64,000 bases of DNA from the NCBI GenBank assembly GCA_020846745.1, contig JADLDI010000008.1, positions 218,385 through 282,384 on the forward strand, read 5' to 3'. A model generated the notes under the pieces. The model was not told where the DNA came from. It saw only the letters and a list, made by a program, of their open reading frames with translations, and searched no databases. Positions 1 to 8,128 of this stretch are shown piece by piece (within the stretch, counting starts at the first letter, position 1; each line of letters begins with the position of its first letter). Origin of the DNA: Bryobacterales bacterium. Its GTDB lineage: Bacteria > Acidobacteriota > Terriglobia > Bryobacterales > Bryobacteraceae. Both the position numbers and the translations under genes were made by a program.

Positions 1-49
1 CGCGTGAAGCGAAACGCCTTCGGATCGAAACGCGTCGGCTACACTAGGG

Positions 50-1126
50 ATGACCATGCGTACACGGCGCGAGATGTTGCTCGGATCGCTCACGTTCCCC
101 TTCGCTTCTCCGGCCCAGGAAGTACCGAACCCGCGAATCGTTGTGGACACGTTCGAGGTTGTAGCTCCCGTCACTGTAGTCGACGCGCAGGGCAAATATG
201 TGAACGGACTCGAGGCCAAGGACTTTGTCCTGTATGACATGGATAAGAGCCAGGAAATCCGGATGGACGTCAGCTTCGTCCCGATTTCGCTGGTGGTAGC
301 CATTCAGGCTAACGAGGCCGTAGAACCCGTACTGCCCGCGATCAAGAAGCTTGGACCGCTGCTTGAGAACCTGGTGATCGGTCAGGCGGGTGAGGCGGCT
401 ATCCTTAAGTTCGACCACCGCATCAAGGAGATCACGAACGGTTTCACCAGCGACGGCAAGCTGTTCACCAAAGCGCTGCAGGGCATTATTCCCGGCAGTT
501 CTACCAGCGCCATGATCGATACGGTGTTTGAAGCCACACGCATGCTTCGCCGCCGGCCGAATAACCAGCGGCGCATTCTGCTGCTGATCGCCGAAACGCA
601 GGACAAAGGCAGCGAAGGGCGTTTGCGTGAGGCGCTGCTGTCGGCCCAGGTGAACAACATCATTGTTTATTCGATCAACATCAACCGTTTCATCACCACG
701 ATTTCCAAGAAGATGCCGCCTCCGCGGCTCGATCCGCTGCCGCCCGGCGCGCGGCCAGTGCCGCCGGGGGCTCCGCTGACACCGAACACGACGGCGGCGC
801 TAAGCGGATATCAGGGTGCGGCGGGCAACGTCGTTCCGCTGTTTGTCGAGATGTTCAAGCAGGTGAAGGGCATCTTCGTACCGAACCCGTTGGAGGTATT
901 CACCCAGTACACGGGCGGGCACGAGTACTCGTTCATCAACCAGCGGACGCTGGAAGAGGTGGTTAGCAGTTTAGGGGAAGAACTGCATAGCCAGTATCTG
1001 CTGAGTTATCGCCCGAACACACAGGACCAGGGTGGCTGGCACGACATCCGCGTAGTGGTGGCGCGGCCGAATCTGAAAGTGCGAACGCGTCCGGGATACT
1101 GGATGGCGTCGCGTCCGAACGGGTAG
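50..1126 (+). CDS. VWFA-related acidobacterial domain protein
   Basis: A 358-residue protein of the VWFA-related group that is expanded in Acidobacteriota. The N-terminus has a TRREMLLGSLTF stretch, like a twin-arginine or hydrophobic export leader. Residues about 30-65 (VVDAQGKYVNGL, then AKDFVLYD) are the segment that precedes the von Willebrand A fold in this group. The A-domain core spans about 75-235, and the C-terminal QYLLSYRP is a family hallmark. The metal-site motif DxSxS is absent: the first strand reads ISLVVAIQANE, so metal binding is probably lost. ATG 56 is an alternative start. Function is unknown; the family is thought to act in the envelope. Confidence 0.85.
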   Translation: MTMRTRREMLLGSLTFPFASPAQEVPNPRIVVDTFEVVAPVTVVDAQGKYVNGLEAKDFVLYDMDKSQEIRMDVSFVPISLVVAIQANEAVEPVLPAIKKLGPLLENLVIGQAGEAAILKFDHRIKEITNGFTSDGKLFTKALQGIIPGSSTSAMIDTVFEATRMLRRRPNNQRRILLLIAETQDKGSEGRLREALLSAQVNNIIVYSININRFITTISKKMPPPRLDPLPPGARPVPPGAPLTPNTTAALSGYQGAAGNVVPLFVEMFKQVKGIFVPNPLEVFTQYTGGHEYSFINQRTLEEVVSSLGEELHSQYLLSYRPNTQDQGGWHDIRVVVARPNLKVRTRPGYWMASRPNG

Positions 1127-1268
1127 GATACTCGGTTTACCTTTTCTTCGCGTCGCTTGCCGGATCGTACACCGGGGCGTTTGTTTACGTACAAAATCGT
1201 TTAGTTAACCGTGTACGGCCACGACCCTCCCATGATAGGATCGTCGGTAGGAGGCTCTCTCACTGGGA

Positions 1269-1946
1269 ATGACTAAGTCCATAGCCACTACTGTCCTCGC
1301 GGTAAGCGCACTCGCGACGAGCGCGTTGGCTGCCAACTCCGTGCAAGGCGAATACATCGAAGCGCGTACCGCCGACGTATTCACCGGCGCTTGTTTTGCT
1401 AACTCCGAGGTGGGCTCGGTCGGCCAGTTGGCCGTCATGGGCTGGCGTGTCGGCAAGGGTTCTTTTAATGGCGTGAATCTCGATGGCTTGTCGGTTGTGG
1501 GTGTTCTGAAGGCAAGCAACACGCTGGGCGACGTTCACACCTCTGCTTACCCCGTCAAATCTGTTCTGATTGTCGATGAGCGCGCCAACGTTGAACAGCG
1601 GCTCGCCTTACAAGCTTTTGCGAAGCGCATGGGCGGCGACCTCTTGCAGGACGTCGTGAAGGTAACCTACGCTCCCGTCGACTTCCAGATCGAAGAAAAC
1701 AATGTGCACAACGCCACGGCGAAGCTGACGGCCGGATCGCTCGCGACGATCGAAACGCGGGCGCTGGGCAAGAAAGACCACATCTGTTCGAACGAAGAAG
1801 TATGGTATCTGCCGCTAACGAAGGTTGGCCATGCGATGCCCGCCTACACGCTTGCCCACAATTACAAGGGCGACGGTTTGGGTGGCACATGGTCCAGCCC
1901 GGATAAGCGTAGCGCCTTCGTGGCCACGTTTCAGTTGAACGACTAA
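1269..1946 (+). CDS. DUF1326-type secreted protein
   Basis: A 225-residue protein with a signal peptide (about residues 1-21, hydrophobic core ending SALAANS). The mature N-terminus GEYIEARTADVFTGACF matches the opening of the acidobacterial DUF1326 group. No catalytic motif is evident. An AGGAGG lies upstream, somewhat far from ATG 1269. The gene is followed by a clean intrinsic terminator at 1992-2022, so it is probably transcribed alone. Function is unknown. Confidence 0.75.
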   Translation: MTKSIATTVLAVSALATSALAANSVQGEYIEARTADVFTGACFANSEVGSVGQLAVMGWRVGKGSFNGVNLDGLSVVGVLKASNTLGDVHTSAYPVKSVLIVDERANVEQRLALQAFAKRMGGDLLQDVVKVTYAPVDFQIEENNVHNATAKLTAGSLATIETRALGKKDHICSNEEVWYLPLTKVGHAMPAYTLAHNYKGDGLGGTWSSPDKRSAFVATFQLND

Positions 1947-1991
1947 GTTTCTTTTCCTGGTTTTTCGTCCACTCCTCCGTGAACGATCCTT

Positions 1992-2022
1992 GGGGCAGAG
2001 CTTCCGGCTCTGCCCCTTTCTT
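1992..2022 (+). terminator. Rho-independent terminator
   Basis: A perfect 10-bp stem (GGGGCAGAGC paired with GCTCTGCCCC) with a 5-base loop TTCCG, followed by TTTCTT. It lies 45 bases past the stop of the DUF1326-type gene. There is no matching A-run on the left, so it is directional for the plus strand. Confidence 0.85.
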
Positions 2023-2057
2023 GCATGTGGAGTGGTGAAAAAATGGGATCGTGGGCA

Positions 2058-2981
2058 TTAATCGATGGCGCTTAGCGCTTTCAGGCGAGTGGATGGCTCG
2101 GCTTCATCGAAGCGAATGAAGGCTTCCTTCTGGCGGCCATTCTCGAGCAGGACGGCGTAGGGAGGGTCGTTGAACTTAAAGACTTCACGAAGTTTGGCCA
2201 CGTCGTTGGTGATAGTGGCCTTGAGTCCGGTATCGGCCAGAAACTGGTTAGCGAACTGGGGAACGCGAGTGGGAACGCCGACGATATTGACGTTCTTCCA
2301 CTGATGTGTGGACATCCGCTTGGCGGCTTCAAAGCAGTGGGCGCATTCCGGATCGAAGAAGTAGAGGAAGATGCGGCCGGCAGCGAGCGAGTACGGCTGG
2401 CCATTCACCTCGACGGTTTCCGGCGCCTTGAGGCCGGTCTGCTGTGTCATGGTGACGCCGTAGCTGACGCCGGCGAACACGGCAATGGCGCCGAGCACCA
2501 TTGAGGCGCTACGCAACCCAAAAGACGGAGGCGCCCATTTGCCGGCGATTGCGGCCGCCACTACCATCAGTCCATCAACCACGAAAAACATCGGGCCGAC
2601 CGTGCGCTTCAGCCAGGGGAAGCAACTGCACTCTTCGCCCCGAAGCACGTTGTACTTGATGCCAATAAAGATCATGAAGACAACAAGCAGCGCGACGAGG
2701 ACAAGGGCGCCCCAGCGGCGGAAGCGGGGAACGAGAATCAGCACGCCGCCGAAGATCTCAGCGATGCCGACCGCCAAAGTGGCCGGCATGGCGAGCGCGC
2801 CGGGAATTTGCATTTGGGTGATCCGGGCGGCCCAATCGATGGGGAAGAGGATCTTCCAACCGCCGGAAACGATAAATAAAGCCGCCATGACCACCGCGCA
2901 CGCCCAAGCCAAAACGGTTTTCCAGGGCGCGAACTCAAGCGAAGAGGTGGTGACGGAGGTGGCACCGGGGTCGTGTGCCAT
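2058..2981 (-). CDS. MauE/DoxX-like membrane protein with C-terminal thioredoxin-like domain
   Basis: About 307 residues. The N-terminal half has four hydrophobic segments in a DoxX/MauE-like arrangement (KTVLAWACAVVMAALFIVSG, ALAMPATLAVGIAEIFGGVL and two more). The C-terminal third has a thioredoxin-like CxxC in FFDPECAHCFEAAKRM. MauE-like proteins are linked to disulfide handling in the envelope; fusion to a redox domain suggests a thiol-disulfide role, but this is inference. ATG 2981 is chosen because ATG 2993 would overlap the start of the divergent gene at 2992. Confidence 0.75.
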   Translation of the reverse strand: MAHDPGATSVTTSSLEFAPWKTVLAWACAVVMAALFIVSGGWKILFPIDWAARITQMQIPGALAMPATLAVGIAEIFGGVLILVPRFRRWGALVLVALLVVFMIFIGIKYNVLRGEECSCFPWLKRTVGPMFFVVDGLMVVAAAIAGKWAPPSFGLRSASMVLGAIAVFAGVSYGVTMTQQTGLKAPETVEVNGQPYSLAAGRIFLYFFDPECAHCFEAAKRMSTHQWKNVNIVGVPTRVPQFANQFLADTGLKATITNDVAKLREVFKFNDPPYAVLLENGRQKEAFIRFDEAEPSTRLKALSAID

Positions 2982-2991
2982 ACTGTCGTCC

Positions 2992-3537
2992 ATGCTCCTT
3001 ATTTTAGTCCTTGGAGCAACCGTAGTTGCGGCGCCTCCGGCCAATCGCACAGTTTTGGTAGACGAAACGGTTCGGGTTCCGAGAGCGCAGTTTCGCGCAT
3101 TGCGGATTCCGCTGCAGCAACGGCCAGCGATGGTGGAGTGCGAATTCAAGGTGGAGCAAGGCCCGAACGTGCGGGCGCTAGTGATGACGGCGGACGACGT
3201 CGATCGTATGCGCGCGAACAAATCATACAGAATATTGGCCGGCTCAGCAGGAGCACAGCAGGGAACGCTGACCTACCGTGTGATCCGGCCGGGCGATTAC
3301 ATGGTGCTGATCGACAGCTTGGACAACAGCGGACCAGTTTCGCGAGTCCATATCTCGATTGCGCTTGCGTACGATGAGCAGTCTTCGTTCACGCCGTTGA
3401 CGCTGCCGCCCGCGCAGCGGACGCGGATCGTGGGGGCGAGTCTGGCGGCGTTCTCTCTGATGGCCGGGCTGACCGGAAGGCGCATTCTGAAGGCGGTGCG
3501 CCGTCGCGAAACATCTTCCACGGATTTTACTGTTTAG
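2992..3537 (+). CDS. Small exported membrane-anchored protein, unknown function
   Basis: A 181-residue protein with a short signal peptide (MLLILVLGATVVAAPPA). A C-terminal hydrophobic segment, about residues 148-165 (IVGASLAAFSLMAGL), is followed by a basic tail. The middle looks like a beta-sandwich, with EFKVEQGPNVRALVMTADDVDRM near residues 45-65. I do not recognise a family beyond similarity to short acidobacterial envelope proteins. It starts divergently from, and almost on top of, the MauE/thioredoxin gene, so the two may share a promoter region. Confidence 0.6.
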   Translation: MLLILVLGATVVAAPPANRTVLVDETVRVPRAQFRALRIPLQQRPAMVECEFKVEQGPNVRALVMTADDVDRMRANKSYRILAGSAGAQQGTLTYRVIRPGDYMVLIDSLDNSGPVSRVHISIALAYDEQSSFTPLTLPPAQRTRIVGASLAAFSLMAGLTGRRILKAVRRRETSSTDFTV

Positions 3538-3594
3538 CGCAGCTTAGCCGGCAGCGCTCAGCTAGACTAAGAGAATTTAGAGGATAATCACAGA

Positions 3595-4044
3595 ATGACC
3601 TGGGTACTGTTTGTCGCGGGCGCGGTGTTGTCTTGGGGTATGTACGGTCCGGCGCTGCATAAGGGGCAATTGCAGCTGGGCAATCCGCTGCGGGCACTAT
3701 TGTGCGTGGGGATCGCGTACTTTCTGGTGGGCGTACTGGTGCCGGTGGTGACGCTAAGCACGCAGGGCCAGTTGAACGGCTTCAACACGAGCGGCTCCAT
3801 TCAGGCGACCTTGGGCGGCGCGCTGGGCGCGCTGGGCGCTGTGTTTATCATTTTTGCGTTCAAATTCGGCGGCATGCCGGTGTATGTGATGCCGCTGGTG
3901 TTCGGCGGCGCGCCGGTGGTGAACGTCTTGTTCACGATGCTGACGCACCCGCCGAAGAATCCCATCAATCCCATGCTCTATGTGGGATTCCTGTTTGCTG
4001 TGCTGGGCGCCGGGCTTGTGCTTTACTATAAGCCGACCTCGTAG
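3595..4044 (+). CDS. Small multi-pass membrane protein, EamA/DMT-like
   Basis: 149 residues with four or five predicted transmembrane segments (VLFVAGAVLSWGMYGPAL, ALLCVGIAYFLVGVLVPVVT, GALGALGAVFIIFAFKFGG, LYVGFLFAVLGAGLVLYY). The size and glycine-rich helices recall half-size drug/metabolite-type transporters, but no substrate can be given. An AGAGGA ribosome site precedes ATG 3595. The stop codon overlaps a possible GTG start of the next gene, suggesting co-transcription. Confidence 0.6.
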   Translation: MTWVLFVAGAVLSWGMYGPALHKGQLQLGNPLRALLCVGIAYFLVGVLVPVVTLSTQGQLNGFNTSGSIQATLGGALGALGAVFIIFAFKFGGMPVYVMPLVFGGAPVVNVLFTMLTHPPKNPINPMLYVGFLFAVLGAGLVLYYKPTS

Positions 4045-4076
4045 TGACTTACTGGTTGCGGGCAGGAACGGTACGA

Positions 4077-4763
4077 ATGTTCCGGGCTATGGGGTGGCTG
4101 ATACACGCGTTCACTTACCTTCTGGCGGTGGGCGCGTTCGTTTACCTGGTCGGGTTTTCCATGAACCGGTACACCTTCAGCACAGTAGATTCGGGTTTGC
4201 AGTTGCCGCGATGGGAAGCGCTTCTGCGGGACGTTGTGCTGTTGCTTCTGTTTGCATTGCCGCATTCGCTGTTAGCCAGGCGTGTTGTAAAGCGATTCCG
4301 CTGGCAGAAGACCGTCTATCTGTTCGCCACGGCGACGACGCTGATCGTGCTGTTTGTGAAATGGGAACCGATCCCGAACCCCGTTTGGTTTTTTCGCGAT
4401 GCGTGGTGGATGGACGCTATCGGATGGAGCGGATGGCTGTTGGCGCTCTACGCAGCCGCAATCTTAAACCACGCGCACACCTTTGGCTGGTCGACAAAGC
4501 CGGCGCGGTTTGCTGCCCCAGGGCCCTATCGTTGGGTGCGGCATCCACAGATGATCGGTGTGACGCTGGGGTTATGGGGGACACGGGAAATGACGCAAGG
4601 GCACTTACTGTTCGCCGCGGCATTGACTATCTACGCTTGGATCGGTGTGTGGTTGGAAGAGCGAGACCTGAAGCGCGACTTAGGCCCCGGCTATCTCGCC
4701 TGGCGCAAACGTACGGGCGCCTTACTTCCGCGCCGCCGACTTACGTTGGCCGATGGCCCATAG
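4077..4763 (+). CDS. NnrU/MddA-like membrane methyltransferase (isoprenylcysteine methyltransferase fold)
   Basis: About 228 residues, five to six membrane segments. The C-terminal core GPYRWVRHPQM, then GHLLFAAALT, then LEERDLKRDLGPGYLAW is the signature shared by NnrU proteins and MddA-type methanethiol S-methyltransferases of the ICMT superfamily, with RHP and LEERDL at the S-adenosylmethionine/substrate region. Whether it methylates methanethiol or another acceptor cannot be told. ATG 4077 has AGGAA 8 bases upstream; a GTG at 4044 overlapping the previous stop would add 11 residues. The last 42 bases overlap the convergent PQQ gene. Confidence 0.75.
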   Translation: MFRAMGWLIHAFTYLLAVGAFVYLVGFSMNRYTFSTVDSGLQLPRWEALLRDVVLLLLFALPHSLLARRVVKRFRWQKTVYLFATATTLIVLFVKWEPIPNPVWFFRDAWWMDAIGWSGWLLALYAAAILNHAHTFGWSTKPARFAAPGPYRWVRHPQMIGVTLGLWGTREMTQGHLLFAAALTIYAWIGVWLEERDLKRDLGPGYLAWRKRTGALLPRRRLTLADGP

Positions 4764-5984
4764 GTGAGTCTTCGTCCGCAGGAAAATCTGTCCGTCAGAG
4801 ACGGCCGGGGAGCTGAGCGTGTAGTCTTCCAAGTTGTTCTCGGCCAGCACCTCAAAAGCCGGGCCGGCTTTCAACACGATTGTCTGGCCCTCTTCGTTTG
4901 TCATATAGATCTTGCCGTCCGCCAGCACTGGTGACGACGTGTAAGTTGCGGGTTTGATGCGCTGCCCGGCGTAGATCTCTTTGCCGCTCTGCAGGTCGAA
5001 GCAATAGGCGATGCCGCGGTCGTTGATCATGTAGAGGTACTTGCCGTCGCTTACCGGCGTCGGAACATCCGGGCCGTTCGGCGTTGCCCAGGCGAGGTCC
5101 GGCTTGCCGCCGGCCACCGGATGGAAAGCTTGCAGCGGATTTACGCGGGTCGGCACAAAGATCAGGTTCTGGTACACAACCGGCGACGCAACAATGCGGT
5201 TCATCGGGTTGCCGCGTGGATTCAACCCGCCGCCACGCCACAGTTCTTTGCCGGTAGCGGGGTCGTGTGCGGTGACATAATCTCCGCCAGTGACGATTAC
5301 CTGTTTCTTGCCGTTGTGGGTAATCACGGTCGGCGTCGTGTAGGAGTCAGGCGACTCGGTCTGCGCATCGGTGGGGCGCTCGACTTTCCAGAGGGTCTTG
5401 CCGGACTTGAGGTCGAGCTTGACGACATACGACGGGTCGTCTGTCTTGAAGCCGTGCAGGACCTGGACAATCAGGCCATCGTCGAGCAGTAGCGGAGACG
5501 ATCCGTAGCCGTGGTTCAAGCCGAAGCGGCCGTAATCTTTCCAAAAGTCGCGGTGCCAAAGCTCTTTGCCGGTGAAATCGAAAGCTTTCACGTGGCCGTT
5601 GCCCGACATCACCCATACTGTCTTGCCATCCGTAACGGGCGATGGCGACGACATGTTGCCCTTGCGCACCTTCTCGTCGCTGGGCGCGATCTGTTGCTTC
5701 CACTTGACGTCGCCCTTATTGCGATCGATGGCCCAGAGCCACACGCCATTGTTTTCCGACGTACTCATAAAGATGATGTCGCCCCAAATCACCGGGGTGG
5801 AACCGGTTACGTCGGGCATTGGCAGTTTCCAGGCGATGTTGCTCGACGGACTCCAACTGGTGGGCAGCCCCGTCTCTTTCGAGACGCCGTCGCGATTCGG
5901 TCCCCGCCACGTGGGCCAGTTGTCGGCAATCGCCAAACCGGTAATTCCTAGCAGAGCTGCGCCAAAGGACACGCCACGATGCAT
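4722..5984 (-). CDS. PQQ-binding-like beta-propeller protein
   Basis: A 420-residue exported protein (signal peptide through about residue 20, ALLGITGLAIAD), opening NWPTWRGPNRDGVS, which is typical of acidobacterial and planctomycete PQQ-like propellers. Repeated propeller blades contain G.V.A.D..TGKELW-type strands (for example VKAFDFTGKELWHRDF and DLKSGKTLWKV). Such proteins resemble BamB or the propeller of quinoprotein dehydrogenases, but the dehydrogenase catalytic residues are not evident. It lies 45 bases after the DAHP synthase and is probably the last gene of that leftward operon. Function is unknown. Confidence 0.8.
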   Translation of the reverse strand: MHRGVSFGAALLGITGLAIADNWPTWRGPNRDGVSKETGLPTSWSPSSNIAWKLPMPDVTGSTPVIWGDIIFMSTSENNGVWLWAIDRNKGDVKWKQQIAPSDEKVRKGNMSSPSPVTDGKTVWVMSGNGHVKAFDFTGKELWHRDFWKDYGRFGLNHGYGSSPLLLDDGLIVQVLHGFKTDDPSYVVKLDLKSGKTLWKVERPTDAQTESPDSYTTPTVITHNGKKQVIVTGGDYVTAHDPATGKELWRGGGLNPRGNPMNRIVASPVVYQNLIFVPTRVNPLQAFHPVAGGKPDLAWATPNGPDVPTPVSDGKYLYMINDRGIAYCFDLQSGKEIYAGQRIKPATYTSSPVLADGKIYMTNEEGQTIVLKAGPAFEVLAENNLEDYTLSSPAVSDGQIFLRTKTHLWAIGQRKSAARK

Positions 5985-6029
5985 AGCCGTCAGGATATCG
6001 CGGGTAGGGTCAGGGCTACAACCGCGGGG

Positions 6030-7427
6030 TCAACGGGCGGATGCGCCGAGCATCATTTTGCGTGCGGTGAGCAGGGCCAGTTCGAGTGCCTGTTCGTAGT
6101 TGAGACGTGGATCCACTTCTGTTTCGTAACGCGCCGCCAGGCCTTCTTCGGTGAGTCCGCGCGCCCCGCCGACGCATTCGGTAACGTCCTCTCCCGTCAG
6201 TTCGAAGTGGACGCCGGCCAGCACCGACTTGTTCGCCGCGTGGAGATCGAAGGCCAGTTCCAGTTCACGCAAGATGTCCTCGAAGTACCGCGTCTTGCGG
6301 CCCGCGGCGGTGGCGCGAGTGTTGCCATGCATCGGATCGCAAATCCAAACCACCTGTTTGCCCGACTCGCGCACGGTCTCGATCAGTTCCGGCAAACGTT
6401 CGGCGATCTTCAAACGTCCCAGGCGGTGAATCAGAACCAGGCGGCCCTTCTCGTTGTCGGGGTGCAATACGTCGATTAGCTTCAGCAGCCAGTCGCGCGT
6501 CATACCCGGACCGATCTTAACGCCGATCGGGTTCCGAATGCCGCGCATGTATTCGACGTGGCCACCATCAAGCGCAGCCGTGCGCATGCCGATCCACGGG
6601 AAGTGCGTGGAGAGGTTGTGCCAGCCGTGGCGGTAGGGCACCTCGCGCGTCTGCGCCGACTCATAAGTAAGATGAAGCGCTTCGTGCGACGTGAAAAAAT
6701 CTACCCACTCGATCTCGCCGGGATGCAGACCGAGTACGTTCTCCATGAACCGCAGCGATTCCGTCACGGCGCCGACAATGCGTTCGTACTCTTCGGCCAA
6801 GGGCGAGTGCTTCACGAAATCCAGCCGCCAGTATTCGGGATGGTGGAGGTCGGCAAACCCGCCGCGGACCAACGACCTGACGAAGTTGAGCGTCAGCGCG
6901 GCACGTTCATATCCGCGCAGCAGCAGTTCCGGATCGGGCCGCCGGGCGCTTTCCGTAAACTCAGGGCGGTTCGTCAGGTCGCCCCGATACGACGGCAGCG
7001 TCACACCATCCCGCTTCTCGAAATCCTCAGATCGCGGCTTCGCGTACTGTCCCGCGAACCGGCCCACGCGGACGACCGGCTTCTTCGACCCGTGAATCAG
7101 CACGAGGCTCATCTGCAGCAAAATTTTGAGCTTGTTCGTGATCGTCTGCGGATTGCAGTCGCCCAGCCGCTCCGCGCAGTCGCCGCCCTGCAGGATGAAG
7201 CGCCGCCCCTCCGCCGCTTCACTGAACTGCGCCTTAAGCTGGTCGATTTCCCAAGCGGTCACGAGCGGAGGCAGTGATGCCAGTTCAGCCGCAACGCGCT
7301 CAAGAGACTCGTGCGACTGATAAACAGGTTGTTGCAGGGTTGGCTTGGATTGCCAGGATTCAGGAGACCAGAACGACAATGTTTCAGAGTACCATGTGGT
7401 TGCCGCGACGCCCTTCCGCTTCATCAT
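6030..7427 (-). CDS. aroG: Class II 3-deoxy-7-phosphoheptulonate synthase
   Basis: 465 residues. It condenses phosphoenolpyruvate and erythrose 4-phosphate in the first step of the shikimate pathway. Class II signatures are present: RFILQGGDCAERL (about residues 75-87), GRFAGQYAKPRS, HVEYMRGIRNPIGVKIGP, WICDPMHGNT and GVHFELTGEDVTECVGG. Length fits the plant/actinobacterial-type enzyme. ATG 7427 overlaps the stop of pdeM by four bases (ATGA), so it is translationally coupled to a DNA-repair operon, which is unusual. Class II enzymes usually begin near the SFWSPESW motif, so a start up to about 15 codons downstream is possible. Confidence 0.93.
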   Translation of the reverse strand: MMKRKGVAATTWYSETLSFWSPESWQSKPTLQQPVYQSHESLERVAAELASLPPLVTAWEIDQLKAQFSEAAEGRRFILQGGDCAERLGDCNPQTITNKLKILLQMSLVLIHGSKKPVVRVGRFAGQYAKPRSEDFEKRDGVTLPSYRGDLTNRPEFTESARRPDPELLLRGYERAALTLNFVRSLVRGGFADLHHPEYWRLDFVKHSPLAEEYERIVGAVTESLRFMENVLGLHPGEIEWVDFFTSHEALHLTYESAQTREVPYRHGWHNLSTHFPWIGMRTAALDGGHVEYMRGIRNPIGVKIGPGMTRDWLLKLIDVLHPDNEKGRLVLIHRLGRLKIAERLPELIETVRESGKQVVWICDPMHGNTRATAAGRKTRYFEDILRELELAFDLHAANKSVLAGVHFELTGEDVTECVGGARGLTEEGLAARYETEVDPRLNYEQALELALLTARKMMLGASAR

Positions 7428-8128
7428 TCCGCCGGACCCGAAGCAGCCGGCTTTGGCCGTGACCGGCGCAGCTCAACCACGCGCGCTCCCGTCGTGGCGT
7501 ACAATCGCGGCCGTGTGTTGGCGACTAAGTCCGCCAGTTCCGCCGGCCACGGCCGTACCCGTAAGTTGTATCCACCGGCATAAGGCGAAAACGCGGGCAG
7601 TACAGTTAACTTGGACGTAACAACAAAGACGGACAAGCGCCGCCGTGCTCCCGCCGCATCTTCGATTGACCACGCCGGATGGAAATGTCCCATCACAAGA
7701 TGCCCGTCGGGGCAGGCCGGTATGCAGTCGCCGTGTACCGCCACCAGCTCACCAATGCGGAACTCGGTTGGCGCCTTCCAGCCAAAGTCCTTCCACAGTC
7801 CGCGGTCGTGATTGCCTCGCACCAGTTGCACCCGTGTGCGCGCCTTCAGCGCAGCCATCGTTTCCTCGATGAGCGCGCGCTCCTCCGGTCCAGGTTTCGG
7901 GGCGTGGACGATATCTCCCAACAGAACTGTTTGTTCCGGCGCTAACTCCTCAACCACTTGCAGTAACTTAACCTGTCCGACGACGTCACCCAGCGGCCCT
8001 AACTCGCCCCGCCGCCGCTGTGCCCACGCATATCCGAGATGTGGATCGGCTATAAGCAATACGCGCTGCTCCGCCAGCCACAGTCCGCCGCTCGGATGCG
8101 CAAACCGGCCGGGACCGACCTCAGTCAT
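7424..8128 (-). CDS. pdeM: Ligase-associated DNA damage response phosphoesterase PdeM
   Basis: 234 residues of the calcineurin-like metallophosphoesterase fold: LLIADPHLGY (metal-binding DxH), LLGDIVH, VRGNHDRGLW (GNHD/E) and VMGHFHPAW (GHxH). The family is the PdeM endonuclease/phosphodiesterase found beside LigD-independent ligase-exonuclease-helicase clusters, and that is its context here. ATG 8128 overlaps the helicase stop by eight bases; its own stop overlaps the DAHP synthase start by four. Confidence 0.9.
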   Translation of the reverse strand: MTEVGPGRFAHPSGGLWLAEQRVLLIADPHLGYAWAQRRRGELGPLGDVVGQVKLLQVVEELAPEQTVLLGDIVHAPKPGPEERALIEETMAALKARTRVQLVRGNHDRGLWKDFGWKAPTEFRIGELVAVHGDCIPACPDGHLVMGHFHPAWSIEDAAGARRRLSVFVVTSKLTVLPAFSPYAGGYNLRVRPWPAELADLVANTRPRLYATTGARVVELRRSRPKPAASGPAE

